From Oceanispirochaeta crateris (GTDB taxonomy: Bacteria; Spirochaetota; Spirochaetia; DSM-2461), in NCBI RefSeq assembly GCF_008329965.1, contig NZ_CP036150.1, forward strand, positions 620,001 through 684,000: a stretch of DNA of 64,000 bases, given 5' to 3'. Made by a program: the position numbers and the translations under genes. Below are positions 8,545 to 17,645 of this stretch, one piece after another. Under the pieces are notes generated by a model that was not told where the DNA came from, made no database searches, and was given only the letters and a program-made list of their open reading frames with translations. The first letter of the stretch is position 1; the number at the start of each line of letters is the position of its first letter.

Positions 8545-9234
8545 ATGTCAGTCATCTCAATCCACAATCTCGTTAAAACGTACCCTTTGGGTCAGCTTTC
8601 CGTACACGCTCTTAAAGGCGTTTCTTTGGAAATCACCGCCGGAGATTTTGTTTCTGTTGCAGGTCCATCTGGTTCAGGCAAAACCACCATAATGAACATC
8701 ATCAGCTTGATTGATACGCCAACACAAGGGCAGGTCTTTATCAACGACAAAGACACGGCGGTAATGAACCGCAGGGAACTCACCCGTCTTAGACATGAAG
8801 AAATCGGGATTGTCTTTCAGTCCTTTAACCTTCTACCGGTTCTCAATGTAATGGAGAATGTTGAGCTGCCTCTTGTAATAGGCAAAAACAGAATGCCCAA
8901 GGCTGAACGGAGAGAGTGGGTCAACCATCTTCTGGAAGAGGTCGGCCTGCAAGACCGCTTGGGTCACAAACCTTCGGAACTCTCAGGAGGTCAGCAGCAG
9001 CGCGTCGCCATTGCCAGGGCCCTGGCCACTAAACCCCGCATTGTAATAGCAGATGAACCTACGGCTAATCTGGATACTGCCACGGGCGAACGAGTTCTGG
9101 AGGTGATGAAAACTATTAATAAAACAGAAGGTACCACCTTTATTTTTTCCACCCATGATCCTGGGATCTGGGAGAGGGCGGACCATGTGGTGTTTCTAAG
9201 GGACGGTCTAATAGAATCGGAGAAGAGACGGTGA
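8545..9234 (+). CDS. ABC transporter ATP-binding protein (LolD/MacB-like)
   Basis: A 229-residue ATPase with Walker A GPSGSGKTT at residues 40-48, Q-loop VFQSFNLLP, signature LSGGQQQRVAIARAL, Walker B IVIADEPTANLD and a switch His in FSTHD. The sequence type is that of the LolD/MacB/FtsE branch, whose ATPases drive mechanotransmission by FtsX-type permeases and do not pump substrate through a channel. It overlaps the next permease gene by four bases (GTGA), so the genes are translationally coupled. With its two permeases and a LolA-like protein it could extract a lipid-linked or lipoprotein cargo from the inner membrane; the cargo is unknown. Confidence 0.9.
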   Translation: MSVISIHNLVKTYPLGQLSVHALKGVSLEITAGDFVSVAGPSGSGKTTIMNIISLIDTPTQGQVFINDKDTAVMNRRELTRLRHEEIGIVFQSFNLLPVLNVMENVELPLVIGKNRMPKAERREWVNHLLEEVGLQDRLGHKPSELSGGQQQRVAIARALATKPRIVIADEPTANLDTATGERVLEVMKTINKTEGTTFIFSTHDPGIWERADHVVFLRDGLIESEKRR

Positions 9235-10685
9235 TATTCTTCCTGGCTATGCGAAATCTGCTCCGTAACAGGCGTAGTTCTTTTCTCCTTCTTTTATTGG
9301 TAGCGTTCATTACGCTTATATTTTTCCTGGGAACCAGTTTAATTGATCAATCGGTCAGAGGAATGCGCAAGACCTATGTGGATAATTTGACGGGAGATCT
9401 GATTATTCAGAAGGAATCTCGGGTTTCCATGAATCTCTTTGGGGCTAATACACCCATTATCGACGATTTTTTTACTATTCCCTCCCTTCCGGCCTATGAC
9501 AATGTAAAGTCTATAGTCAAAGAGGAGCCGGATATCGCTTTTCAGGCAGGTCTGGTCTCAGGTAAAGCCGTCATGGATCTTGGAGGTCAGCGATCAGCTG
9601 TTCCTCTGATGGGTGTTGAAGCACAAAGCTATTTTGATTTGTTTCCCGGTATAAACGTAGAACGGGGCAGAAAGCTCCTTCCAGGAGAAGCGGGGGTCAT
9701 GATTACCTCAGGACGGGCCGCATCAGTCCTGAAAAAGTCGGGGAATCCTGTTGAAATTGGTATACCTGTACGGCTTACCTCTGCGGGTAAGACAGGCTTT
9801 AAGATCCAGGAAGTACCCCTTGTGGGTGTTTTTTCTTATACCAATCCCGGCCCTTATATGGAGGAAGTTGTCATATCAGATCCTCAAACAGTCCGTGCCC
9901 TCTCTGCTGTACTAACTGTAGCCTCAGTGCCTGTTGAGGTTTCTGAGAATGCCATGGAACTGCTTGATGGAGATCTGGATGATCTTTTCGGCGGATTCAG
10001 TCTCGTAGATGAGGCCCAACAGTCGGAAGACCCGGAAGATCTGCTCTCCAATTTGAAGGCAGATATTGCCAGAGATGATGATGCCGAATCGATTTCCTTG
10101 ACCGGGGGAGATTGGAATTTTTTAATTTTACGCCTCAAGGACGGAGCATCTCCTTTCGCAGTACAAAACCGTCTGAATTCCAGGCTTCAGGATATAGGAG
10201 TCAAGGCTGTAGGATGGCAGACCGCCGCAGGTAACTCTGCTTTAATGATCTTGTTGATCCAGGCTCTTTTTTACGGTGGCATGCTCTTGGTGGTGATAGC
10301 CGGAATTGTCACCATTATCAATATCATATTAATCTCTGTTTTTAAAAGAACCCGCGAAATGGGCACACTCCGGTCTATCGGGGCGTCCGACAGATATATT
10401 CTCTCTCTGCTCTATCAGGAAAATCTGATTTTATCTCTTTTGGGAGGTCTTGCGGGTGTCTTCATTGGAAAAGGGCTTCTTTTTTATCTGAACTCCTTAA
10501 AATGGCCCATTTCCCACAATCTGATTGCCGCTCTTATGGGTAGTCCTATTCTAACAGTTAATTATTCAGGGACACTGGCCCTTCAGGCACTGTTCCTTGC
10601 CGTTCTGCTGGGCCTGTTAGCCACATCTTTTCCGGCCTGGAAGGCTACCAGGATCAATCCCATGGAAGCGGTCAGGAGGGGGTAA
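9231..10685 (+). CDS. FtsX-type ABC permease (LolC/E- or MacB-like), first subunit
   Basis: This 484-residue protein has one membrane segment at residues 13-33, a large extracytoplasmic domain of about 300 residues, and three membrane segments in the last 150 residues. That is the four-helix MacB/LolC/FtsX topology. The C-terminal membrane part carries the family sequence REMGTLRSIGAS before a coupling helix and ends in WKATRINPMEAVRRG. The acidic stretch around residues 230-285 is unusual for the family and may be a flexible loop. The start is GTG, overlapping the ATPase stop by four bases. The second permease starts one base after this stop codon. Confidence 0.85.
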   Translation: MIFFLAMRNLLRNRRSSFLLLLLVAFITLIFFLGTSLIDQSVRGMRKTYVDNLTGDLIIQKESRVSMNLFGANTPIIDDFFTIPSLPAYDNVKSIVKEEPDIAFQAGLVSGKAVMDLGGQRSAVPLMGVEAQSYFDLFPGINVERGRKLLPGEAGVMITSGRAASVLKKSGNPVEIGIPVRLTSAGKTGFKIQEVPLVGVFSYTNPGPYMEEVVISDPQTVRALSAVLTVASVPVEVSENAMELLDGDLDDLFGGFSLVDEAQQSEDPEDLLSNLKADIARDDDAESISLTGGDWNFLILRLKDGASPFAVQNRLNSRLQDIGVKAVGWQTAAGNSALMILLIQALFYGGMLLVVIAGIVTIINIILISVFKRTREMGTLRSIGASDRYILSLLYQENLILSLLGGLAGVFIGKGLLFYLNSLKWPISHNLIAALMGSPILTVNYSGTLALQALFLAVLLGLLATSFPAWKATRINPMEAVRRG

Positions 10686-10686
10686 T

Positions 10687-11991
10687 ATGAAACTTATTTC
10701 TTTGGCTACAATGGCCTCACGCTACTTTATCCGCTATTTCAGAAGGTACCTCTTTCTGTTTATCGCTCTGAGCTTTGGTTATGGTATTATCACATCCATC
10801 ACAGGTTTGCAGGCTGGCATGGAAGAGAGTGTATATAAAGCTGCCCAATCCCACTATGCAGGCGATATGGCCCTGGTCGGACGGACAAAATCCCGAATGG
10901 AATTTGAAATTCCCAATGTAGATTCTGTTTTAGGAATTATTGATAAGTCTGGTATTGAGGCTGAACATATAGTGGTCCGTACCCAGGTGGGAAAAGACGG
11001 TATTGTTCATTTTAACGGAGGATCTGTCCAACATAAATATACTCTGGGCGTGGACTGGGAGAATGAAAAAGAATACTTCAGCAATTTAGCATATTCTCAG
11101 GGGCATTTTGGTGCCTGGGATACAGAAAAGGGAATCATAGTTTCCAGTCCCGTGGCAGAAGAACTGCAGCTCCATGTGGGAGACAGCATCGTATTTGAGG
11201 TTAAAACAAAAAAAGGGCAGGTAAACACCGGCAATTTTGTGGTTCAGGCAGTGGTGGATGACGCCACCATTTTTGGGTACTACAAGTGCTATATGGATAA
11301 AGCTGTTTTAAACCGGCTTATCGGGTTTGGAGAAAATGAAGGCTCTACCATTGGCATTCATCTAAAAGAGGGGAGCAGGCTACAGCAAGAGGCTGAAAAA
11401 CTGCAGTTGGCATTGGTAAATTCACAGGCAAACTATGCTCCTTTAACAACTGACAGGGATGAATTATCCAGGGAGTATAATAAATCCTGGAAGGGGACCC
11501 GTTTCTTTGTGATAACCCTTCCTGTTTATCTTTCGGAAGTTTCCGAGCTCCTCTCGGCCATCAATATAATAGCCTATTTTTTATACTTCATGATGCTTCT
11601 TATCATCATTGTCTCCGTAGCAGTCACGTTTCGTCTCATCCTTCACGAGCGTGAAAAAGAGATTGGAACTCTTCAGTCAGTTGGGTTTCAAAGCCATGAT
11701 GTCGTATTCCTATTGATGACAGAAACACTCATCCTCTTTCTGTTTTCAATAATTTCGGGATTTGTCTTTGCCAGGCTTATTATCTGGATTACCGGTTTTT
11801 TCTCTTTTACTATGATCCCCAGTTTTGAAATATTCATGGAGGATGGCCGTCTTGTTCCCTCTTTCTCTTTACGGACTACGATGATCAACAGCTTTATAGT
11901 ACTCGCTGCTGTTATCCCGACAGTCGCATTTCCCGTCTATATTGCGTCACATAAACCGCTCACCGAAATATTGTCTGGTGCTAGGAACTAA
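10687..11991 (+). CDS. FtsX-type ABC permease, second subunit
   Basis: This 434-residue protein has the same topology as the preceding permease: a first helix at about residues 19-40, a periplasmic domain to about 275, then three helices. The conserved EREKEIGTLQSVGF precedes the third helix and the protein ends near SHKPLTEILSG. The two permeases differ enough to form a heterodimer, as in LolC/LolE. Ribosome site GGAGGGGG overlaps the upstream stop. A gap of 83 bases then precedes the LolA-like gene. Confidence 0.85.
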   Translation: MKLISLATMASRYFIRYFRRYLFLFIALSFGYGIITSITGLQAGMEESVYKAAQSHYAGDMALVGRTKSRMEFEIPNVDSVLGIIDKSGIEAEHIVVRTQVGKDGIVHFNGGSVQHKYTLGVDWENEKEYFSNLAYSQGHFGAWDTEKGIIVSSPVAEELQLHVGDSIVFEVKTKKGQVNTGNFVVQAVVDDATIFGYYKCYMDKAVLNRLIGFGENEGSTIGIHLKEGSRLQQEAEKLQLALVNSQANYAPLTTDRDELSREYNKSWKGTRFFVITLPVYLSEVSELLSAINIIAYFLYFMMLLIIIVSVAVTFRLILHEREKEIGTLQSVGFQSHDVVFLLMTETLILFLFSIISGFVFARLIIWITGFFSFTMIPSFEIFMEDGRLVPSFSLRTTMINSFIVLAAVIPTVAFPVYIASHKPLTEILSGARN

Positions 11992-12074
11992 TGAACCATA
12001 TTGAAAATAATAGTAACTTCACACTTCCTGAATTTATTAAATAATAGAGCTACAATGATTATTGGAGATTAAAT

Positions 12075-12842
12075 GTGAAAAAAACAAACATTATAATGAC
12101 TATATTAATCTGTTTAATGACAGTGAATATTTCAGCAGTTGATTTTAAAAATCTTTTGAAGCAAGCCGACGGTCTAGTCAATTATCCTGGACATGATTTT
12201 TCCGGCGAGTACACCATCGTCCAGGTCAAACCCGGCCAAACTCCGACAACAACAATTGCTGCTGTCTTTAGGCGTGACAGCATAGAAACCTATGTTATCC
12301 TCATCAAAGAACCCTCCATCAACAAAGGGCAGGGGTATCTCAAACAAAAAAACACACTATGGTTCTTCGATCCTGAATCCAGGAAGTTTAACTCCACCAG
12401 CAGCAGTGACAGGTTTCAGAATACCAATGCACGGAATTCAGATTTTACTCAGTCCACCCTGGCTCTTGATTACGATGTTGTTTCAGGAACAGAAGGGATG
12501 CTGGGGCGTTACGACTGCTGGATTCTGAATTTGGAAGCCAATAATGATGAAGTTACATATCCAAAAATGAAACTCTGGATTAGTAAAGACGGTTTGGTGA
12601 GAAAGTCAGAAGACTATAGTTTATCCGGTCAGCTTTTAAGAACAACAGCAATACCCGATTATTATAAACTGGGAGATGTATTTGTCCCCAAGAGAATACT
12701 TTTTGTAGATGCCCTCCGAGGTGCCCGTATAGATGGAAAGTTTCAAAATGAGAAGACACAAATAACAATTGACAAACCTTCGTTGAATGATCTGCCCGAT
12801 TCAGTCTTTTCGAAGAGTTTTCTGGAGAGCATGAACAGGTGA
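12075..12842 (+). CDS. LolA-like outer-membrane lipoprotein-sorting protein (PF17131-type)
   Basis: A 255-residue exported protein with a signal peptide of about 21 residues (cleavage after VNISA). The body is predicted beta-rich and resembles the LolA-like fold of the outer-membrane lipoprotein-sorting family: FRRDSIETYVILIKEP, a LWFFDPESRKF segment and a late DYYKLGDVFVPKRI. Such proteins carry lipid-anchored cargo between membranes. The start is GTG at 12075, seven bases after GGAG; the ATG two bases earlier leads at once to a stop. It overlaps the following barrel gene by four bases, so ABC transporter, LolA-like carrier and barrel form one set. Confidence 0.75.
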   Translation: MKKTNIIMTILICLMTVNISAVDFKNLLKQADGLVNYPGHDFSGEYTIVQVKPGQTPTTTIAAVFRRDSIETYVILIKEPSINKGQGYLKQKNTLWFFDPESRKFNSTSSSDRFQNTNARNSDFTQSTLALDYDVVSGTEGMLGRYDCWILNLEANNDEVTYPKMKLWISKDGLVRKSEDYSLSGQLLRTTAIPDYYKLGDVFVPKRILFVDALRGARIDGKFQNEKTQITIDKPSLNDLPDSVFSKSFLESMNR

Positions 12843-14155
12843 AAAAGCTCTTTTTTATCTTCAATATTCTAATCATCACTACCTATCTTTTTGCACAGGA
12901 AAACTCAGATTCATCAGTTCCATTGGATGATGTTACAATAGAATCTATCGATGATCTTTTTAATGACACATCTTCAGAAGTAAATACCTCAACTGAAGAA
13001 AATTCAGATAGAAGCGAACAGCCAGAAACACTGAGTGTTTTGGATGATCTGAAGGAAGAAACCGGTGGGAGTCTCACTGTCAAATATGCATTTGCTGCAG
13101 GATTTTCACCAGGATGGAGTGAATCACCCTGGTATTGGGAAAATGAAGATGAAACTTTTACGAAAGTTGTCGGGGCTGATTTGACATCAGATTTTATTTT
13201 TGATTTTCAATTGACCCCGCGATTGAGAGCTTATCAATCTTTTTCCATTGATTTTCCGTCTTATGAGTTTGAAATTGATAGCTTTTGGGCAGAATATAAT
13301 CTCTCCAATATGGCTTTTTTCAAGCTTGGGCAGTATGCCGAGTCATGGGGTCTCAGTGGAAATTATAATTATACAAACCTGTTATCCAGGCTTCCTGAAG
13401 ATGGTAGTGGTGGTGATCCCTATACTTTCCGAATGAATCTTCCTTTGGGTCTAGGAGGGCTACAACTTCTGACAATGGTTCGAAGCGGGTGGGGCATTGA
13501 TGGTGATATTGAAAACCTGGAAGCGGGTGATTTAGGGTATGGTATCAAATACAACTTTGCCTATCCCTCAGTTGATGTCAATGTGGGATTTTTTTACCAG
13601 GAACTAATGCCCTTAAGGACCATTGTAACAGCAAAAACAACTCTCTTTGATTCCACAGAGCTCTTCCTGCAGGGTCTGGTTTCAGTCCCAAATCAAACTG
13701 ATATGGAAGATGCAGTCTTTTCGGGTAGTGTTGGTTTGGTAGATGATTTTTTGAAAGACAAGCTGACTGTAAACTTGGAATATTTCTATAATGGTGAGGT
13801 CTATACGGTAGTTGAGGAAACTGACAGTGGCTGGACCGAGGATGAAACTAGTCCTTTTATCAAGGGGCATAATACAGCATTCAATCTCTATTACAATACA
13901 AGTCTTCGTAATATAAACCTTTTTAGTCGTTTTCTGTATAACTTTAGTTCTAATACTGGTAAATGGGCACCAGGCGTTCGTTTCAAACCCTATAATGATC
14001 TGTCTGTCTATTTGTCTGTTCCCATCGTAGTGGGAGACCGGGACGGTACATATTATAGTAGTAATTATGATGAAAAAAATCGTCCCTTCAGTGTCACTTT
14101 GGCGATTACATTATCGGGAAGTCAGAAGTTTGCGCAGTATAAAAAGTTTAATTAA
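12839..14155 (+). CDS. Outer-membrane beta-barrel protein coupled to the LolA-like gene
   Basis: The 438-residue product has a signal peptide (residues 1-19, ending LFAQ). An acidic, Ser/Thr-rich linker follows at about 20-75, then about 350 residues of alternating polar/aromatic strands closing with SVTLAITLS, as expected for a beta-barrel. I do not recognise a specific family. The start is GTG inside the last codons of the LolA-like gene. Its place after an ABC transporter and a periplasmic carrier suggests it receives or exports the same cargo, but it could be an unrelated porin. Confidence 0.6.
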   Translation: MKKLFFIFNILIITTYLFAQENSDSSVPLDDVTIESIDDLFNDTSSEVNTSTEENSDRSEQPETLSVLDDLKEETGGSLTVKYAFAAGFSPGWSESPWYWENEDETFTKVVGADLTSDFIFDFQLTPRLRAYQSFSIDFPSYEFEIDSFWAEYNLSNMAFFKLGQYAESWGLSGNYNYTNLLSRLPEDGSGGDPYTFRMNLPLGLGGLQLLTMVRSGWGIDGDIENLEAGDLGYGIKYNFAYPSVDVNVGFFYQELMPLRTIVTAKTTLFDSTELFLQGLVSVPNQTDMEDAVFSGSVGLVDDFLKDKLTVNLEYFYNGEVYTVVEETDSGWTEDETSPFIKGHNTAFNLYYNTSLRNINLFSRFLYNFSSNTGKWAPGVRFKPYNDLSVYLSVPIVVGDRDGTYYSSNYDEKNRPFSVTLAITLSGSQKFAQYKKFN

Positions 14156-14184
14156 TATAGGGTGTAATAATTTATTTTTTGTTT

Positions 14185-14190
14185 TATAAT
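14185..14190 (+). promoter_or_regulatory. -10 box of rfbA; leaderless start likely
   Basis: A perfect TATAAT ends six bases before the rfbA ATG and no Shine-Dalgarno sequence is present. Transcription would start at or next to the start codon. No good -35 box is visible at 16-18 bp. Confidence 0.5.
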
Positions 14191-14196
14191 GCAGAC

Positions 14197-15072
14197 ATGA
14201 AAGCAATAATCTTGGCCGGTGGATCCGGCACACGTCTCTATCCAGCAACAAAATCCATCTGCAAACAACTGTTACCCATTTTTGACAAACCAATGATCTA
14301 TTATCCCCTCTCTACTTTGATGTTAGCGGGGATTCGGGAGATCTTGATAATCTCGACTCCACAGGACACGCCCCGCTTTGAGGAGTTGTTGGGAGATGGT
14401 TCAGACTTGGGCCTTTCATTAACTTATGCAGTGCAGGATGCACCCAACGGCCTGGCAGAAGCCTTTATTATAGGGAAAGATTTTATTGGTTCTGACTCTG
14501 TGGCTCTGGTTTTGGGCGACAACCTGTTCTATGGGCATGATTTTGCTAAACTTGTTAAAAAGGCAGCTCTCCAGGAATCAGGAGCTACAGTCTTCGGGTA
14601 TTACGTTAACGACCCCGAGCGTTATGGGGTGGCTGAGTTTGATTCTTCGGGCACTGTTATCTCTCTGGAAGAGAAGCCTCTTAAACCAAAATCCAACTAC
14701 GCTGTAGTAGGGCTCTACTTCTATGATAACCAGGTCGTGGATATTGCTGCGAATATGGCTCCCTCCCACAGAGGGGAATTAGAGATTACCGACGTCAATA
14801 AAGAGTATTTGAAAAGTGGACAATTGAAGGTGGAACTGATGGGGCGGGGGTATGCCTGGCTGGACACAGGGACCCATCAGTCCCTGTTGGATGCCTCTCA
14901 GTATGTTCAGGTGATTGAGGAACGGCAGGGGCTAAAGATTGCCTGCATCGAAGAAATTGCCTATAAAGAAGGCTTTATTGATAAGAAGCAGTTTCGAAGA
15001 TTGGCAGAATCTCTTTCAAAGTCGACCTATGGTCAGTACCTGATGAATATTTTAGAAAGAGAGGACAGGTAG
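14197..15072 (+). CDS. rfbA: Glucose-1-phosphate thymidylyltransferase
   Basis: This 291-residue enzyme makes dTDP-glucose from dTTP and glucose 1-phosphate, the first step of dTDP-L-rhamnose synthesis. The N-terminal nucleotide-binding loop [11 protein letters not shown] starts at residue 7, followed by [26 protein letters not shown] (metal and sugar phosphate) and EEKPLKPKS. Its length matches the short RmlA/RfbA class. The upstream ATG at 14179 precedes the conserved N-terminus by six codons and lies upstream of the -10 box, so the ATG at 14197 was chosen. It heads rfbA-rfbC-rfbD-rfbB. Confidence 0.95.
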   Translation: MKAIILAGGSGTRLYPATKSICKQLLPIFDKPMIYYPLSTLMLAGIREILIISTPQDTPRFEELLGDGSDLGLSLTYAVQDAPNGLAEAFIIGKDFIGSDSVALVLGDNLFYGHDFAKLVKKAALQESGATVFGYYVNDPERYGVAEFDSSGTVISLEEKPLKPKSNYAVVGLYFYDNQVVDIAANMAPSHRGELEITDVNKEYLKSGQLKVELMGRGYAWLDTGTHQSLLDASQYVQVIEERQGLKIACIEEIAYKEGFIDKKQFRRLAESLSKSTYGQYLMNILEREDR

Positions 15073-15075
15073 TTT

Positions 15076-15627
15076 ATGCCTTTTGAGTTTACAAAGACGG
15101 CACTTCGTGGAGTTGTCATCATTCAGCCCCGAAAGTTCGGAGATGAACGGGGCTTCTTTATGGAAACTTATAAGAAGAGTGATTTTATGGCTCATGGTAT
15201 TCTTGAGGAGTTTTGTCAGGACAACCACTCTTTTTCATCCAAAGGGGTTCTGAGGGGCCTCCACTTTCAAAGTGCTCCTCATGCCCAGGGAAAGCTGGTG
15301 CGTGTGTTGTCTGGGGCAGTTTGGGATGTGGCTGTTGATCTTGTTCCAGGATCATCTACCTATGGAAAACATGTCGGGATTGAACTTACAGCAGAAAATA
15401 ATACAATGTTTTACATTCCCCCCGGGTTCGGTCATGGGTTTTTAACTCTTTCTGATGATACACATTTTCTATATAAATGTACCGCTGAATATGCCCCTGC
15501 ATCCGATGGTGGTGTCAAATGGGACGATCCAGAGCTGGCTGTCAAATGGCCTCTGGAAGTAGGGCAGATTCCCCTGGTATCGGATAAGGACGCCGTCCTG
15601 CCGTATTTGAAGGATCTGAATAAATGA
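15076..15627 (+). CDS. rfbC: dTDP-4-dehydrorhamnose 3,5-epimerase
   Basis: This 183-residue cupin-type enzyme epimerises C3 and C5 of dTDP-4-keto-6-deoxyglucose. The motif GVLRGLHFQ carries the catalytic His, and the C-terminal half has IPPGFGHGFLTLSDDTHFLYKCT with the second active-site region. The length is standard for RmlC. The gene starts three bases after rfbA and overlaps rfbD by four bases, so translation is probably coupled. Confidence 0.95.
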   Translation: MPFEFTKTALRGVVIIQPRKFGDERGFFMETYKKSDFMAHGILEEFCQDNHSFSSKGVLRGLHFQSAPHAQGKLVRVLSGAVWDVAVDLVPGSSTYGKHVGIELTAENNTMFYIPPGFGHGFLTLSDDTHFLYKCTAEYAPASDGGVKWDDPELAVKWPLEVGQIPLVSDKDAVLPYLKDLNK

Positions 15628-16502
15628 TCTGGCTCATCGGAAATAAGGGGATGCTCGGACAGGAGCTCTCTTTGGACCTCGAAAATCTCGGCCTTAAATA
15701 CATCGGCTCCGACAGGGACGTCTCTATACTGGAGCCCTCTGTTCTCAATGCGTTCGCAGAAAAACATAATCCCCATATAATCATCAACTGCTCGGCCTAC
15801 ACCGCTGTAGATAAAGCCGAAGAGGACAGGGATGCCGCCTATGCCATCAATCAGAGGGGCGTCGCCAACATTGCAACCCTTGCTGTAGCACGGGATATTC
15901 CCCTGATCCATATATCCACCGACTACGTATTTGAGGGAACCAGTCCCTCCCCTCGGAGGGAAGATGACCCGACTGGCCCCACCGGCGTATATGGTGCCAG
16001 CAAGTTGGCGGGTGAAGAGGAAATCCGGAAAATCTGTACTAAATATTTTATCATTCGTACCGCCTGGCTCTATGGACGCTACGGGGCTAACTTTGTCTAT
16101 ACAATGATAAAATTGATGAACAAATTGGACACTCTCAAGGTCATTGATGACCAGCAGGGCTCACCTACCTGGACACAAGATCTGACCGGATTCATCGGAA
16201 CTATTCTGTCAGGAGAATCAGAAGCCTACGGAACCTATCACTTCTCCGGAGAAGGGGAGTGCAGCTGGCACCACTTTGCTGCAGAGATCTATAGACTGGG
16301 ACGGGAGAAAGGGCTGATTTGCTCCGACTGTACTATCAATCCCTGTACATCAGAGGAATTTCCCACTCCTACAAAGCGACCCGCTTACTCCCTTATGTCC
16401 AAAGAAAAAGTTAAAAACACTTTTCCTGAGTATAAAGTTCCCCATTGGAAGGCCTCCCTTTACAATTTTTTAGAAGGAATAACAAGCAATGACATCATCT
16501 AG
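15624..16502 (+). CDS. rfbD: dTDP-4-dehydrorhamnose reductase
   Basis: This 292-residue short-chain dehydrogenase/reductase completes dTDP-L-rhamnose by reducing the 4-keto group with NAD(P)H. The Rossmann motif GNKGMLGQ lies at residues 6-13, the catalytic Thr is in ISTDYVFEG, and the YxxxK pair is in YGASKLAGE. The gene overlaps rfbC by four bases and rfbB by 14 bases. Confidence 0.93.
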   Translation: MIWLIGNKGMLGQELSLDLENLGLKYIGSDRDVSILEPSVLNAFAEKHNPHIIINCSAYTAVDKAEEDRDAAYAINQRGVANIATLAVARDIPLIHISTDYVFEGTSPSPRREDDPTGPTGVYGASKLAGEEEIRKICTKYFIIRTAWLYGRYGANFVYTMIKLMNKLDTLKVIDDQQGSPTWTQDLTGFIGTILSGESEAYGTYHFSGEGECSWHHFAAEIYRLGREKGLICSDCTINPCTSEEFPTPTKRPAYSLMSKEKVKNTFPEYKVPHWKASLYNFLEGITSNDII

Positions 16503-17568
16503 AACATTCAAAAATATACTTGTCACCGGCGGTGCGGGTTTTATAGGCAGTAACTTTATCCGGGTTCTTTTAAACAATAAGGAGTTTACCGGCCGGGTTA
16601 TCAATCTGGATAAATTGACCTATGCCGGTAATGCTTCCTCATTGGATGATGTAGCTGCCCGCTTCCCTGATCGTTATGACTTTAAACAGGGCGATATCTG
16701 TGATGCAGAGCTTGTATCTTCGTTGTTTCAATCCTATCAAATTGACGCCGTTTGTCATCTCGCTGCCGAGAGCCATGTGGATCGCTCCATTGAAGGGCCG
16801 GAAGCATTTATTAAGACCAATGTGAATGGTACTTTTACCCTTCTGGATACGGCGAGAAAAGCCTGGACCGGTCAATTTGAAAATAAGCTGTTCCACCATG
16901 TGTCCACAGATGAAGTATATGGCTCACTGGGAGACACAGGATACTTCTTTGAAGATACTTCCTATGATCCCCGTAGTCCCTATTCTGCATCCAAAGCATC
17001 ATCAGACCATTTGGTCATGGCTTATTTTCACACCTACGGACTACCTATCACCATGACAAATTGTTCCAATAATTATGGACCTTACCAATTCCCTGAAAAA
17101 TTAATCCCTGTGATGATTGAGAATATGCTTCTGGGGAAGGCTCTTCCAGTTTATGGGGATGGCAAAAACATCCGGGACTGGCTCTATGTAGAAGATCATA
17201 ATTCGGCTGTCTGGACTGTTATGCAGAAAGGCCGGTTGGGAGAAACCTATAACATCGGTGGTGAGAACGAGTGGGAAAATATCAAGCTTGTAAACACCCT
17301 TTGTGAAGTTGTCGCGACAGAAGCAGGATTGGATGTATCTTCATTGAAAGGCTTGATTTCTTATGTGAAAGACCGTCCCGGACACGATCAGAGGTATGCC
17401 ATTAACTGTGACAAACTAAAATCAGAGTTAGGTTGGACCCAGTCTTTGAATTTTGAAGAAGGTCTTCGTAAAACTGTCCGTTGGTATCTGGAAAATAGAG
17501 CCTGGATTGAGAATATCAAGTCTGGAGAGTATCGTAAGTGGATGGAAAAAAATTATTCTCAAAGATGA
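16489..17568 (+). CDS. rfbB: dTDP-glucose 4,6-dehydratase
   Basis: This 359-residue extended SDR enzyme converts dTDP-glucose to dTDP-4-keto-6-deoxyglucose with bound NAD. It shows the GGAGFIGSNFIR nucleotide loop at residues 14-25, HLAAESHVDRSI, the catalytic VSTDEVYG with the Asp-Glu pair, and YSASKASSDHLV with Tyr and Lys. The gene order A-C-D-B, with B last, differs from the common B-D-A-C order but the set is complete. A spacer of 77 bases follows without a strong terminator. Confidence 0.95.
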   Translation: MTSSRTFKNILVTGGAGFIGSNFIRVLLNNKEFTGRVINLDKLTYAGNASSLDDVAARFPDRYDFKQGDICDAELVSSLFQSYQIDAVCHLAAESHVDRSIEGPEAFIKTNVNGTFTLLDTARKAWTGQFENKLFHHVSTDEVYGSLGDTGYFFEDTSYDPRSPYSASKASSDHLVMAYFHTYGLPITMTNCSNNYGPYQFPEKLIPVMIENMLLGKALPVYGDGKNIRDWLYVEDHNSAVWTVMQKGRLGETYNIGGENEWENIKLVNTLCEVVATEAGLDVSSLKGLISYVKDRPGHDQRYAINCDKLKSELGWTQSLNFEEGLRKTVRWYLENRAWIENIKSGEYRKWMEKNYSQR

Positions 17569-17645
17569 GTCAACAGGCTTATTGAAATAAGGTTTCCTTT
17601 AGAACATATGATGGAATAATGTTTCGTTTTTATTTACTATAAGGC

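Noticed and set aside
13248-13436. Overlapping frames inside barrel and glycosyltransferase genes
   Set aside because: They lack ribosome sites and family features and lie wholly within better-supported genes.
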